Part shown: piece by piece, positions 1 to 9,003 of the stretch
Layout of the letters: every line of letters starts with the position of its first letter
Position numbering within the stretch: position 1 is the first letter of the stretch
From: Prorocentrum cordatum
Taxonomy: Eukaryota; Sar; Dinophyceae; Prorocentrales; Prorocentraceae
Length of the DNA stretch: 64,000 nt
Direction of reading: 5' to 3'
Assembly: GCA_963575745.1 (NCBI GenBank)
Contig: CAUYUJ010011492.1
Location: 215,718-279,717, forward strand
Position numbers and translations under genes: made by a program
Notes under the pieces: model-generated
Seen by the model: the letters and a program-made list of their open reading frames with translations, nothing else
What the model was told of the DNA's origin: nothing
Database searches by the model: none

Positions 1-133
1 AAAATACCCCACAAATACCCCAAAATGGCAACACACATAACAAAAAAATAGTCCCCTGACCATTTCTGTACTATTCTGGGGGTATTTTTATTTTTCGTCG
101 AAAATCCCCCTGTAGGGGGACTGGCCCGACTTA
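1..133. mobile_element. Right end of a TTAAGTCGGGC-family inverted-repeat element, cut by the window edge
   Basis: The stretch ends in CCCTGTAGGGGGACTGGCCC followed by GACTTA. This is the reverse complement of the TTAAGTCGGGC...CCTCTACAGG left ends seen at 4,024, 6,236, 7,828 and 20,628. The subterminal AATAGTCCCCTGACC also matches the AGTCTGGGGAC motif of other members. The left end would lie upstream of the window. Confidence 0.6.
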
Positions 134-139
134 GACGTA

Positions 140-1039
140 GTGGAGGAACGGCGGAAGACCTTGACGCGGCTCTCGGAGCAGAGGGCGGCAGGCCTTTCAG
201 TCCACCACGCGGTTTCTCTCGCCCGTGTGGCGACCACTGGGGATGCAGTCTATTTGCAGCAGTGCCAGCCGCTGACGAACGGCAGCATGCTCGACTTGGA
301 TTATGTCTTGCTTGATGGGATTTTCGACCGCCAGGGGATCGAGCACTCCGAGGTTGCAGCCGCGCTCCATCGCCAGCGGTGGTTTCTTCCATGGAACGAG
401 GGCGGCTATGGCTTGGCCAGCGCGTGCGCCAGTTCTCGGTCCAACTTCGTCGCCTCTTGGCTCCGGGACCTGCCGGAGAACGCAGCCACCATGGGATTTC
501 CCAGCGCGGCGGTGCTCTTGACCAAGGCGTTTGTTTTGCGAGCGTGCCTCGAGACGGTCGTCGGGGAGATGGGCTCGCAAGGCGTCAACTTCCCAGCCGC
601 ACCCGCGTCCACGAGGCGTTACGAAGTGACTTCTCTTATCAGCTTGAATCTTAGTAGCGGTGCCACGGAAGATTACGCCACTTCGATGCGGGAGTCTGGC
701 GGCAGCGGCGGAGGCTCGTGGATGGCCTTCCCCACGAGGCTGGAACATTGTCTAACGGATCAGGAATTCGTCACCAGCACCCGTCTGCTGATGCATGTGG
801 ACGTGCACTTGCGACAGCATGGTCTCGAGCTGCACTGCGCGCGCAAGGGGGGTACGCGGGCTGCCAAGTTTGCAACCAAGTGGTGGGCACCATCGACGGG
901 GGTGGCCATCCAAATCTGCCCCCCCCACGGGATGCCAGTAGTGGCATGCAGTTGCCGCGCCCGCAACGGCAGGATGGCCGAGCTTCGGCCATCGATGCGG
1001 TCCAGGTTCTTCGGATGCCTAGCGATGCCCTCGTTGTGA
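140..1039 (+). pseudogene. Fragment of a dinoflagellate retrotransposon, region C-terminal to the reverse transcriptase
   Basis: An open frame of 299 codons. Residues 83-107 read LPWNEGGYGLASA and continue to VASW, the LPxxxGGxGLxSA...ASW signature that follows the RT thumb in many non-LTR elements. A second segment around residue 190 (GGGSWMAFP, then LTDQEFVTSTRLL) matches the next conserved block of the same elements, in which a Trp-Leu/Pro motif precedes 'F..a.R.RL'. The RT palm is absent. The last 40 or so codons run into the satellite that starts near 905, so the stop is not a genuine protein end. The start codon is arbitrary: this is a 5'-truncated piece. Related sequence lies at 16,990-18,790. 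Family assignment is by pattern recognition only. Confidence 0.5.
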
Positions 1040-1990
1040 GGGCGGGCTGCAGGAGGGCCCCCTGGAGGCAGGGGCGGGCATCCTAGCTCTGGGCTCTAAG
1101 ATGTGGTTGCCAACGCCTGTCGCTCGACAGGGGTGGTCATCCAAACCCGAACTGGCCCCCCACAGGGCACCAGTGCTGACAGGGTTGGCCGTGCAAGCCA
1201 GAGTTGGCGCCCACTGAGTACTACGAATGTTATCAAGTTGCCGCGCCCGCGACGGCAGGACAGACAGTTTTGGGTATTCTAAGCGGGTCTGGCCCCTCGA
1301 ATGCCCAGCTGTGCCTGTGCTGCCAGGGTCGGGCGTCGAGCCTGCCATAAGAAGCTGGCATCCCGCTGATGAGCTCGACTTGTGATGGCAATGCCTGTCT
1401 ATCGATAGTAAGGGATGGCCATCCAAAACCAATCTGGCCCCCGCGGGATGCCAAGAGTGGCATGCAGTTGCCACGCCCGCCGCGGCCGGGGGGCCGAGCT
1501 TCGGCCATCCTTGCGGACCAGACTCGCTGGTCTCTCAGGTGGGCCGTCGTTGCGAGGGCAGGATGCCAAAGCTTGCCTGGGAACAGGGCTGGCAATCCAA
1601 GCTGCGGGCTCGAGATTGTGGATGCCAGCTCCTGTCCAACGACAGGGCTGACCATTAAAACTTAAGCTGGCTTACCAAGAAGTATTGCAACCAGTACTGG
1701 TCATCTACAGGGCCCTCCCTGAGCTTGCCGCGACCGCAACTGCAGGATGGCCGAGCTTCGGCCGTCCACGCGGACCAGTCACCTCGCATGCCTTGCATGT
1801 CCATGCTTGCTGCGGGCCCGAGGTGGTTGATGCCAACCCAGTCATTCTACAGGAGTGGCCATTCCAGTACTGGCTTTGTTGCCGCGCCCGCAACGGCAGC
1901 AAGGCGGATTTCCGGCCACTTATGCGGACCAGTGTCCTACGTCACTGTCGCCCTGCCGTTCCCTGGAAAAGAGGTTACGCAAGGGTGCTC
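905..1990. repeat. Degenerate higher-order satellite with GGCCGAGCTTCGGCC palindrome
   Basis: A block containing GCCGCGCCCGCAACGGCAGG then ATGGCCGAGCTTCGGCC and GCGGACCAG recurs near 950, 1,235 (partial), 1,465, 1,725 and 1,880. Between blocks are related GGGATGCCA..GTGGCATGCAG and CGACAGGGnTGGnCATCCAA segments. Spacing is irregular (about 155-300 bp). No coding capacity is recognised; reading frames on both strands are shadows of the repeat. Confidence 0.6.
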
Positions 1991-2020
1991 GTCGAGTTCC
2001 AAGAACTCTTAGTGGCGCCT

Positions 2021-2182
2021 CAGGAGGAAGAGGAGGAGGAGGAGGAGGAGGAGGAGGAGGAGGAGTACGGGGAGGGGGAGGGGGAGGGGGGGGAAGAGGG
2101 AAGAGGAGGAGGAGGATGAGGAGAAGAGGATGAGGAGGAGGAGGAGGAACAGCAGCAGCAGCAGCAGCAGCAGAGGCAGAGC

Positions 2183-2219
<37 letters not shown>

Positions 2220-2235
2220 ACAGGAGGTGGAAGAG
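2021..2235. repeat. Purine tract (GGA)n with embedded CAG and GGAGCA runs
   Basis: Near-uninterrupted GGA/GGAGGG on the plus strand, then CAG repeats (2,152-2,172) and a GGAGCA hexamer run (2,180-2,222). Long reading frames here encode only homopolymeric Gly/Glu/Pro/Ser and are artefacts. Confidence 0.85.
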
Positions 2236-2480
2236 GAAGATGAATAATAAGAATGATGCAAATAATCCGAATAATCGCAATACTGATAAGAAGAAGAGGA
2301 AGAAGAAGAGAAAGAGGAAAACAAGTAATAATATAAAGAGTCGTAATAATAATCATAATAATGATAATCATAATAAGAATGAGAGGAAAAAGCTCCAGAG
2401 GACGACGAACAGGAATAACAATAATAAGAATACTAATAATAATAATAAAAGCAAAAGGAATAATCATAATCAGAGTGAGG
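2236..2480. repeat. AAT/ATA-rich simple repeat
   Basis: Degenerate AATAAT, AAGAAG and AATAATCAT trinucleotides make a strongly AT-rich island directly after the GGA tract. No gene is seen. Confidence 0.7.
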
Positions 2481-2597
2481 GGCTGAACCGAACGGTCATT
2501 CACTGTCCCTGGGCGCGTGGCTGAAGTGAAATTCCGCGATGCGGATTCTCGTTGTTGTTGTTTTTTGTTGTTTGTTGTTTGTTGTTGTCGTCGTCCA

Positions 2598-2845
2598 ACC
2601 CGCGGCCCGCCCCGCGACCCACCCGCGACCCACCCCGCGACCCACCCGCGACCCAACCGCGACCCACACCGCGACCCACCCGCGACCCACCCCGCGACCC
2701 ACCCGCGACCCACCCGCGACCCACCTGCGACCCACCTCGCGACCCACCCGCGACCCACCCCGCGACCCGCCCCGGCGACCCACCCGCGACCCACCCGCGA
2801 CCCACCCGCGACCCGCCCGCGACCCACCCTGCGACCCACCCAATA
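2598..2845. repeat. Tandem CCCACCCGCGA minisatellite
   Basis: About 24 head-to-tail copies of a 10-11 bp unit (ACCCACCCGCG / ACCCACCCCGCG). Reading frames through it (RPTRDPP repeats) have no protein support. Confidence 0.9.
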
Positions 2846-3350
2846 TGTTCGGCGCATGCGGCGGGTTTTTTTTGCATTCGTTCCAGGTGGGGAACCTGCG
2901 GCCCACCCGCGACCCAAACCGCGCCCGCGACCCACCCGCGACCCACCGCGACCCACCCGCGACCCACCCGCGAACCACCCCGCGACCCACCCCGCGACCC
3001 ACCCAAATTTTTCGACGCCTGCGGCGTTTTTTTTTGTGCAGTCGTTCCAGGTGGAGAACGCGCGACCCACCCGCGACCCAAACCGCGTTCAGTGTACAAA
3101 TCAAAATTTTCAGCGCCTGCGGCGGGCTGTTTTTGAATTTCCTCCAGGTGGAGGTGGAGAGCCCGCGATCCACCCGCAACCCAAACTACGTTCACTGAAC
3201 AAGCCAAAACTTCGGCACTTGCGGCGGGTTTGTTGCGCATTTCGTCCCAGGTGAAGAACCTGCGACCCAAATCGCGTTTAGTGTACAAATCAAAATTGTC
3301 GGCGCCTGCGGCGGGCTGTTTTTGCACCTGTTCCGGGTGGCACCCTTCGC
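2846..3350. repeat. About 90-160 bp tandem repeat containing GGCGCCTGCGGCGGG and TCCAGGTGGAGAACC
   Basis: Five successive units start at about 2,849, 3,010, 3,108, 3,211 and 3,298. Each has GGCGCCTGCGGCGGG, a T-run, TCGTTCCAGGTGGAGAACC, a variable number of CCACCCGCGAC decamers, and GCGTTCAGTGTACAAATCA. Unit length varies with the decamer number. Confidence 0.8.
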
Positions 3351-4023
3351 GTCCTGTTAGGAGGAGGAGGAGGAGGAGGAGCAGGAGGAGGAGGAGGAGG
3401 AGGAGGAAGGCCCCATCGACAGGGAACGTGAGGGCTACGAGGTCCGCCGGCTCGACGCCCGCGTCGCCCGCTCCCGCCCCCTCACTCTTACCCGCAATTG
3501 CGGGGTGCTACGTAAGAAGAAGAAGAAAAACATATGACAGATAATAACAATCATAAGAGGAGGAAGAGGAAGAGGAGGAGCAGATGGAGGAGGATGAGGA
3601 GGAGGAGAAGGAGGAGACGAGTCATGAAGAGGCCCTGGCGGAGGTGTTTTCCTTAGTATTTTCTGCCTCTGGGGGCCCCCGTGCCGGGCCTCGGGGCTGG
3701 CAGCAAAACTACGATTCGGGATGAGAGGCTGGCCCTGGGAAAAGTAGGTCGAGACCCTCATGGGGTTGTGGACGACGATCAATGTCTAAGCCTGTCTTAA
3801 TTAAGCATGTTAAAACAGGTCTCATGTTTAAAAAACATGTTGAACACATGTTCATTTCCGTGATAGCCTTGTTAGTCTACTACACGTGTTCAACTCCGTG
3901 ATAGGATTGTTAGTCTGTCCATGGTTATGGCATCCACAACTCTTGGGGTCGGCGTTATGAGCAGGTCATGGCCGACCTCCCCGCGTCATGACAGAAACAC
4001 GACGGGAGGCTGCTGACAAGTGC
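3351..4023. other. Non-coding interval with GGA tracts
   Basis: GGA tracts lie at about 3,360-3,412 and 3,552-3,625. The rest (3,630-4,020) contains no recognisable gene except the direct repeat listed separately. Confidence 0.5.
3849..3916 (+). repeat. Direct repeat of 30 bp
   Basis: 3,849-3,878 and 3,887-3,916 share TGTTCA..TCCGTGATAG and TTGTTAGTCT, with about four mismatches in 30 and an 8 bp spacer. Confidence 0.75.
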
Positions 4024-4128
4024 TAAGTCGGGAGTGTCCCTGCACAGGAGGAATATTCAAAAATATGCAAAAGATAATCTGGGGACGGTTTTTCTTTTAT
4101 TTTTTTGAAGGGAACATGCCCGACCTAA
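4024..4128. mobile_element. Short inverted-repeat element (MITE-like), TTAAGTCGGGC family
   Basis: The left end TAAGTCGGGAGTGTCCC and the right end GGGAACATGCCCGACCTAA are inverted copies of each other. The subterminal AATCTGGGGACG motif is shared with the members at 6,236 and 20,628. At about 105 bp this is the smallest complete copy and has no coding capacity. Confidence 0.7.
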
Positions 4129-4840
4129 GGCAAGTGTCCAACTCCAGAGGCCCTGCTGGGTCCCAGGGCCCTCCGAAGAGGCTGCTCGGGATGAGGAGCC
4201 GGGTCTCCCGGAAGGGACCCCGCCTTCTGGAAAGCGTCGTCGTGAAGAATTTCACGACGTTGGACGTCCAGATTCGTGTCGTGTCGACGCAGCGGCGACC
4301 CAAGCGCGGGCGTTCACGGTTGAACGCGGTCAGTGGCCTGGAGTCGGCCGATACAGAACAATCTGCTCCGTGGGTCGGGGAAGCGTAGGACTCGAGTGCG
4401 CAGGAACTCGGGCTTGCCGACGCGTTTTGACGAGCGCAGTTCCTGGACTCTGACGGTGCGGATCCCGTGAGATGTCTGCGGCGGGAGGCTCGCGTCAAAT
4501 TTCAGATCGGGTCTCGTCATTTTCTCGACGGCCTCGTCAGGCCAACCCGAGTCCCCCGTGCCCTCGGGGGCAACGAGGGTCCCGATAGCCCCAACCTGCC
4601 CAGGCAGGTGCGGATTCACTGTCGGATGCCTATCGCTGATCAATCGGCGATGTACCGCCGATTCCGTGTCGATGTATCCCCCCCTATGCCAGTCCCCCCC
4701 TATCGTTGCCCCTCATGTCCGAGTCTTGCGTCTCCCCGAGTGGAAGAGCCGCGGTCGCCGAGCGTCCCACGGCCCACGCGGGGTCAGGAGCCGGCGCCCA
4801 CGTCGCGCCACGAACTTGCCGCACCTACAGGATCTAGATG
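4129..4840. other. Unassigned interval
   Basis: Short overlapping frames on both strands match nothing I recognise. The only structure is a 9 bp-arm hairpin, CGTCGTGAA (4,238-4,246) and TTCACGACG (4,251-4,259), with a GAAT loop. Confidence 0.5.
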
Positions 4841-4842
4841 TT

Positions 4843-6226
4843 TCAGTCGGGCCTGTCCCTCTACAGGCGGAATATGCAAAAAAAAAAAAACATAAAAAAT
4901 AGTCTCTGGACCATATTTTGGGTTGTTTGATTGATTTTTTGGGGAGTACGTTTATTTAATCGCTTCGTTCATTCCGCCGGCCCCCATCGAGCGCTCTTTG
5001 GGGCCTCTGGGGGGCCTCTTTGCGGCCTCTTGGTTGGTGTGGGGGGAACTTGAGCTGTTCTTGGGGCTTCCTGGGGGGTGCTTAGCCCCGATGGTTCGAA
5101 ATGATGTTTCGTGATCCGCCCCTGGAGCTTCTCTGGAGGCGTTCTTGGGGCTCTCTTGGGCCGTCTTGGAGGCGTCTTGGGGTGTCTTGGAGCCCTCTTG
5201 GGCCGTCTTGGGGCACTCTTGGGAGCCGCTGGCGGCCTCATGGGGCGGTTTTGGGGGCGTCTCGGATTCGGATTGTCTTGGAGCGTCGGAAAGCCGGAAA
5301 GGCGGAAACTCCTCATTCTGCCCAAAACGTATAGAAAAGCAATGAATCGTGCCTCTTGGGGCTCTCTTGGGAGGGCTATTGGAGGCCACTTGGGGCGTCT
5401 GGGCGCGCCTCTTTGGGAGGCTTGTGAATGTCTTTGGACTCCCGTCGTGGGCCTCTTGGCGATATGTCCGGGACCTCCTGGGGCCTCTCTGGGGCCTCTT
5501 GGGGGCTTCAGGGCGGCCTCTTGGGGGTCTCTTGGGGCCTCTTGGGAGTTTCTTGGGGGCGTCTTGGGGCATCCTGAAGACCTCTCGGGGCCGAGAGCTC
5601 GAAATCTCCGTTCGGGTCCCCCGTCTGGGCCCGCCCTTGGGGATGTTTTGGGGGCCTCTTGGGCCATCTTGAAGGCCTCTGGGGCTATCTTGGAGCTCGC
5701 TGGAGCCGTTTGGGGGCCCTCTTGGAGTCCTCTTGGGCCGTGTTGGGGGGATCTTGGGGGCCTCTTGGGCCGTTTAGAAGCGCCGGTAAGCCAATAAGGC
5801 GGAGAAGCCAACATCATGAGAAAACCAACGGAAAATCATCAATGTTTGCCCCTGGAGGCTCTCTTGGGAGGGTTCTTGGAGGCCTCTCGGGGCGTCTAGG
5901 CGCCATCTTGGACGTCTTGGAGCGATCTTGTGGCATCTCGGACCCGTCGTCTATTGTCTAGGGGGCCTCTTGAAGGCCTCTGGGCCCTTCTTGGGGCTGT
6001 CTGGAGCGCCTCGAGGGCGGCGCCCAGACGGAAAACCATCTCTGGCCCGAAAGTCCCGGGACCGTCCCGGGGTACTTTTCGTCGGGGGACCCCTAGGGGC
6101 AGCCCCGCGTGCGCGAAGTAGAAATATTGTTAACCAGTTACCGGAGATCTTAGTACGCCGCTGGCCCGTTGGGCCATCGGTTTTTCATCCAAAATCCGAT
6201 TGTAGGGGGACATGATGCCCGACCTA
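4843..6226. mobile_element. Long inverted-repeat element, TTAAGTCGGGC family, filled with minisatellite
   Basis: The left end (4,843: TCAGTCGGGCCTGTCCCTCT, with subterminal AGTCTCTGGACC) and the right end (6,189-6,226: CCAAAATCCGATTGTAGGGG ending GCCCGACCTA) are in the orientation expected for one element. Between them is mainly the CTCTTGGGG minisatellite. Pairing of these two ends is inferred from orientation and family identity; no transposase ORF is present. The next member begins only about 10 bp downstream. Confidence 0.5.
4975..6010. repeat. CTCTTGGGG/CGTCTTGGGGC minisatellite with higher-order period
   Basis: Degenerate tandem 9-12 bp units (GGCCTCTTGGGG, GCCGTCTTGG). A longer insert (AAAGCC..AAGGCGGA...CAATG) occurs at about 5,285-5,360 and again at about 5,770-5,850, giving a higher-order period near 485 bp. 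Pro/Arg- and Leu/Gly-rich reading frames on both strands are repeat shadows. The same minisatellite recurs at 10,150-10,500 and 54,250-54,850. Confidence 0.8.
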
Positions 6227-6235
6227 AATCTAGAT

Positions 6236-6389
6236 TTAAGTCGGGCAGGTACCTCTGCAGGAGGAATTATCAAAATAGTTTAAACAAATCGTCTGGGGAC
6301 GATTTGTCACTACTTCTGACTCGTTTTGAGCATGTGTTGAATATGTTTTCCTTCCAAAATCCGCCTGCAGGAGGACAGGCCCGACCTAA
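6236..6389. mobile_element. Short inverted-repeat element, TTAAGTCGGGC family
   Basis: Begins TTAAGTCGGGCAGGTACCTC and ends CAGGCCCGACCTAA, with left subterminal CGTCTGGGGACGA and right subterminal CCAAAATCCGCCTGCAGG. It is about 154 bp long and non-coding. Its right half forms part of the 130 bp duplication at 6,353-6,482 and 6,850-6,979. Confidence 0.75.
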
Positions 6390-6482
6390 GCCTAGGACCT
6401 AGGTCTTTCCCAGATTTGGGCGTTTGCAGGCCGGGTGACGCCCGGGGGCCGTCAGTAATCGATCCGCAGGGAGGGACAAATT
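6353..6482 (+). repeat. 130 bp direct duplication, copy 1
   Basis: Essentially identical to 6,850-6,979 (offset 497 bp). It contains the right terminus of a TTAAGTCGGGC-family element plus AGATTTGGGCGTTTGCAGGC and GTAATCGATCCGCAGGG. Confidence 0.9.
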
Positions 6483-6683
6483 CTTCACGCTTCGCGTATC
6501 CCCACCAGCCCATCTCAAAACAGCAACTCTTGCGAAGCATGCCGACAGTCGTGTTTTTCAGGCGTGTTTCCGCCTGCCCCCGCATATCTCCCCTGTTCCT
6601 CCTTCCTCCCGCCTCCTTGTACATCCTCCTTGTGGTGGGAGCGGGAGAAGGACGAGGCGGAGGAGGAGGGAGAGAAAGCGCTC

Positions 6684-6849
6684 CTCGTGGTTTGAGTCGT
6701 TTGGGGTTTCTCGTCCTGGTGTGAGTCGTTCGGGCCCTTCTTCGTGGTGTGAGTCGTTCGGGCTCTTCGTGGTGTGAGTCGTTCGGGCTCTTCGTCCTGG
6801 TGTGAGTCGTTCTGGCTTCTCGTGGTGTGAGTTGTTCGGGCCCCTCGTC
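6684..6849. repeat. Minisatellite, GTGTGAGTCGTTCGGGC
   Basis: About six tandem copies of a 22-30 bp unit (CGTGGTGTGAGTCGTTCGGG plus CTCTT) lie between the two copies of the 130 bp duplication. Confidence 0.8.
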
Positions 6850-6979
6850 TCCAAAATCCGCCTGCAGGAGGACAGGCCCGACCTAAGCCTAGGACCTAGG
6901 TCTTTCCCAGATTTGGGCGTTTGCAGGCCGGGTGACGCCCGGGGGCCGTCAGTAATCGATCCGCAGGGAGGGACAAATT
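6850..6979 (+). repeat. 130 bp direct duplication, copy 2
   Basis: Near-identical to 6,353-6,482, so the duplication is recent. It carries an orphan right TIR end with no left end next to it. Confidence 0.9.
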
Positions 6980-7827
6980 GGCCCGGAGGGGCCTGGGGAG
7001 GGCCGGCGGCGAGATCCGAACCCTTCGGGCCGGACGAAAGGGGGGGATTGGGCAAGGGGGGGTTACGAAATCTGCTGCATGCAGCTGGTCTCGGCCCCAC
7101 CGAGGGGCCCATTCCTCGATACATAGTCGCCTCCGGCGCCGGGAGGCGCCGGGAAAATCAGCTACGTAAGCTGATTCTCAAACCCCCCCTTTGCTATCCC
7201 CCCCTTTCGCCCGACCCGAACCCTGCCCACACCGTTCCAACGATTCAGGCAGCTCGAGGGGCGGCGGGGGTAGGGCTCGGCACTCGTCGAGCACGTGGCG
7301 GAGCCCGAGCCCTGCCCCCCGTCTCCCATCAATTCTGGAGCATCGATGGTTGGTGGGGGTAGGGTTCGACTTCCGCCACCTATCAGGCGATCGCAAACAT
7401 GGCTCAAGGGGGTGCGGATTAGCGACGAGTCCCGTTTCCGAAGGAAAATCACGGATTTCCGCCTCCGAACGAGGCGGCACCGGCCGCATTTTGGGGAGGG
7501 TCCCTCCCCCGATCCATGGATTTGGCGGCCGCGCGCCAAATCCATTGATCGCTAATCCATGTTTGCGCGTCCCCGAACCTAGAGGGGCCCAGGGGCGCGA
7601 CTTTGAGGGGGCTTCACCGAAGGACGCGAGGGCGAGCGCGCGCGCGGGAGCGCCGCCCCGCGGCGCTCCGACGGCGCGAGCGCCGCCCCGCCGCGGCGCT
7701 CCGACGGCGCTGGCAGCAGCTTCTTCGGCGAGGGCGCTCGCGGGAGCGCCGCCGTGCAGGAGGTTCGGGGCTCAAGAGACGGGGGCTGTAAGCAAACGGC
7801 TCAAAGATGAAGAGCTCTTCGCTCGTG
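6980..7827. other. GC-rich interval with several inverted repeats
   Basis: No gene is recognised. Imperfect inverted arms at about 7,011-7,080 and 7,150-7,229 share GAACCC, CGAAAGGGGGG and AAGGGGGGGTT in inverted form. Smaller palindromes are GGGGGTAGGGCTCGG against CCGAGCCCTGCCCCC (7,268-7,320) and ATGGATTTGGCG against CGCCAAATCCAT (7,515-7,546). A GCGCCGCCCCGCGGCGCTCC repeat lies at about 7,645-7,755. The 236-codon plus-strand frame here is Arg/Ala/Pro-rich and not credible. Confidence 0.5.
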
Positions 7828-8700
7828 TTAAGTCGGGCATGTCCCTCTACAGGAGGGATATTCCTAAAATAGTAAGAACTAATCAGGTGACGATTTTTTG
7901 ATTATTCCCTACCTAGGCTCTGCCTAGAGGGTTCTTACTTTGTTTGCTTAAATGGGCGGGCAGTGGAAAACGCCCCGGGCGGTTCCCCCCAGTCCCCGCC
8001 CCGCGGTTCCCCCAGGTACGTCCCCTTAGCTTAGCGTTGCTTAACTCATCTTAGCTTAGCTTCATCTTAGCTTAGCTTAGCTGTAGCTTAGCTTAGCTTA
8101 GCTTAGCTTAGCCTATCTCATATTAGCTTAGCTGTAGCTTAGCTGTATCTTAGCTTTAGCTTAGCGTTAGCTTAGCTTGGGCTTAGATTTAGTTCAGTGT
8201 TAGCTTAGCTTTAGATTAGATTTAGCTTAGCTTTATATTAGTTTTAGCTCAGCTTTAGCTTAGCTTTAGCTTAGCTTCAACTTAGCTTTAGCTTAGCTTT
8301 AGCTTAGCTTTACCTTAGCTGTAGCTTAGCTGTATATTACATGTAGCTCATATTTAGCTTTAGCTTTAGCTTAGCTTTAGCTTAGCTTTAGCTTAGGTTT
8401 AGCTTACCTGCAGCTTACCTGCAGCTTACCGGCAGCTTACCTGCAGCTTACCTGCAGCTTACCTGCAGCTTACCTGCAGCTTACCTGCAGCTTAGCTTTA
8501 GCTTAGCTTTAGCTTAGCTTTAGCTTAGCTTTAACTTAGCTTTAGCTTAGCTTTACTGTTACTACTAATGCTGCTTTCCTAGGGGCTCCAAGTCTAGGTA
8601 GGGTCGCACTGTGATCATTTTTTGCTATTTGGGAATATTGATTCGGCTGTTTTGCTTTTCTCACCCACAATCCGCCTGTAGGGGGACATGCCCGACCTAA
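7828..8700. mobile_element. Long inverted-repeat element, TTAAGTCGGGC family, with nested element and AGCTTAG array
   Basis: The left end is TTAAGTCGGGCATGTCCCTC followed by TACAGGAGG. The right end is CCGCCTGTAGGGGGACATGC followed by CCGACCTAA. This is the cleanest pair in the window: the outer 20-plus bp are inverted with few mismatches. The interior is a second structured element (7,907-8,612) whose core is a tandem array. No transposase is encoded, so any movement would have to be in trans. Confidence 0.75.
7907..8612. mobile_element. CCCTACCTAG element, copy 1, with AGCTTAG array
   Basis: Starts CCCTACCTAGGCTCTGCCTA and ends CTAGGTAGGGTCGCACTG; the outer 10 bp (CCCTACCTAG / CTAGGTAGGG) are perfect inverted repeats. 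The flank GGGCGGTTCCCCCCAG and CCCCGCGGTTCCCCCAG, then CGTCCCCTTAGCTTAG, is about 90% identical to 21,640-22,250. The middle (about 8,028-8,560) is AGCTTAGCTTT repeats with a TACCTGCAGCT sub-array (about 8,405-8,490). Confidence 0.75.
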
Positions 8701-8850
8701 TGGTAGTGTGTTCCCCTTTGGGGGGGGCCTCCTGGAAGGCCTTCGTCGCCCCCGCTGCGTTCGCCTTCGGATTCTGATTAGAAGGCGCCCCAGGAGAGGT
8801 CTCGGGAGCAGCGGTGTCGGCACCTTGTGGTTTCCGCAGATCGGGGCTCA
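8701..8850. other. Short interval upstream of the PqiA-like gene
   Basis: Unique sequence; the frame opening at 8,814 starts here. An upstream exon of the PqiA-like gene could lie in or before it, but none is identifiable. Confidence 0.3.
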
Positions 8851-9003
8851 AGAGACAGTGGCCAGTGCAGACGGGGGTCAGCCAGGGCGCCGGGTCTCGC
8901 AGGACCCTGCAGAGACAGGGGTGCCTTGAACTGGGCTTGGATGCAGGATCCTGCAGGAGCCTGCAAGGCCTGAGTGACCCTGGTTTGGATGGACCCAGGT
9001 CAG
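8851..9003. mobile_element. About 155 bp inverted-repeat element, copy 1 (GGGGGTCA...TGACCC)
   Basis: A related copy is at 56,594-56,755. In both, the start (GTGCAGACGGGGGTCAGCCA) and the end (CTGGnTTGGATGGACCCAGG) are inverted relative to each other, with AGGATCCTGCAGGAGCCTGC-like motifs inside. This copy abuts the first credible codon of the PqiA-like exon and ends in CCCAGGTCAG, a plausible splice acceptor. The open frame therefore runs through it, but it is probably intronic. Confidence 0.6.

Noticed and set aside
7758-8860. TCGGGGCTCAAGAGAC at 7,757 and 8,842 as relict dinoflagellate spliced-leader sequence
   Set aside because: Only GGCTCAAG matches the end of the spliced leader; the diagnostic CCATTTTGGCTCAAG is absent, so a retroposed SL-cDNA is not supported.
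8814-9000. Coding extension of the PqiA-like ORF upstream of 9,001
   Set aside because: The sequence is part of an inverted-repeat element also present at 56.6 kb and gives no membrane-protein-like residues.
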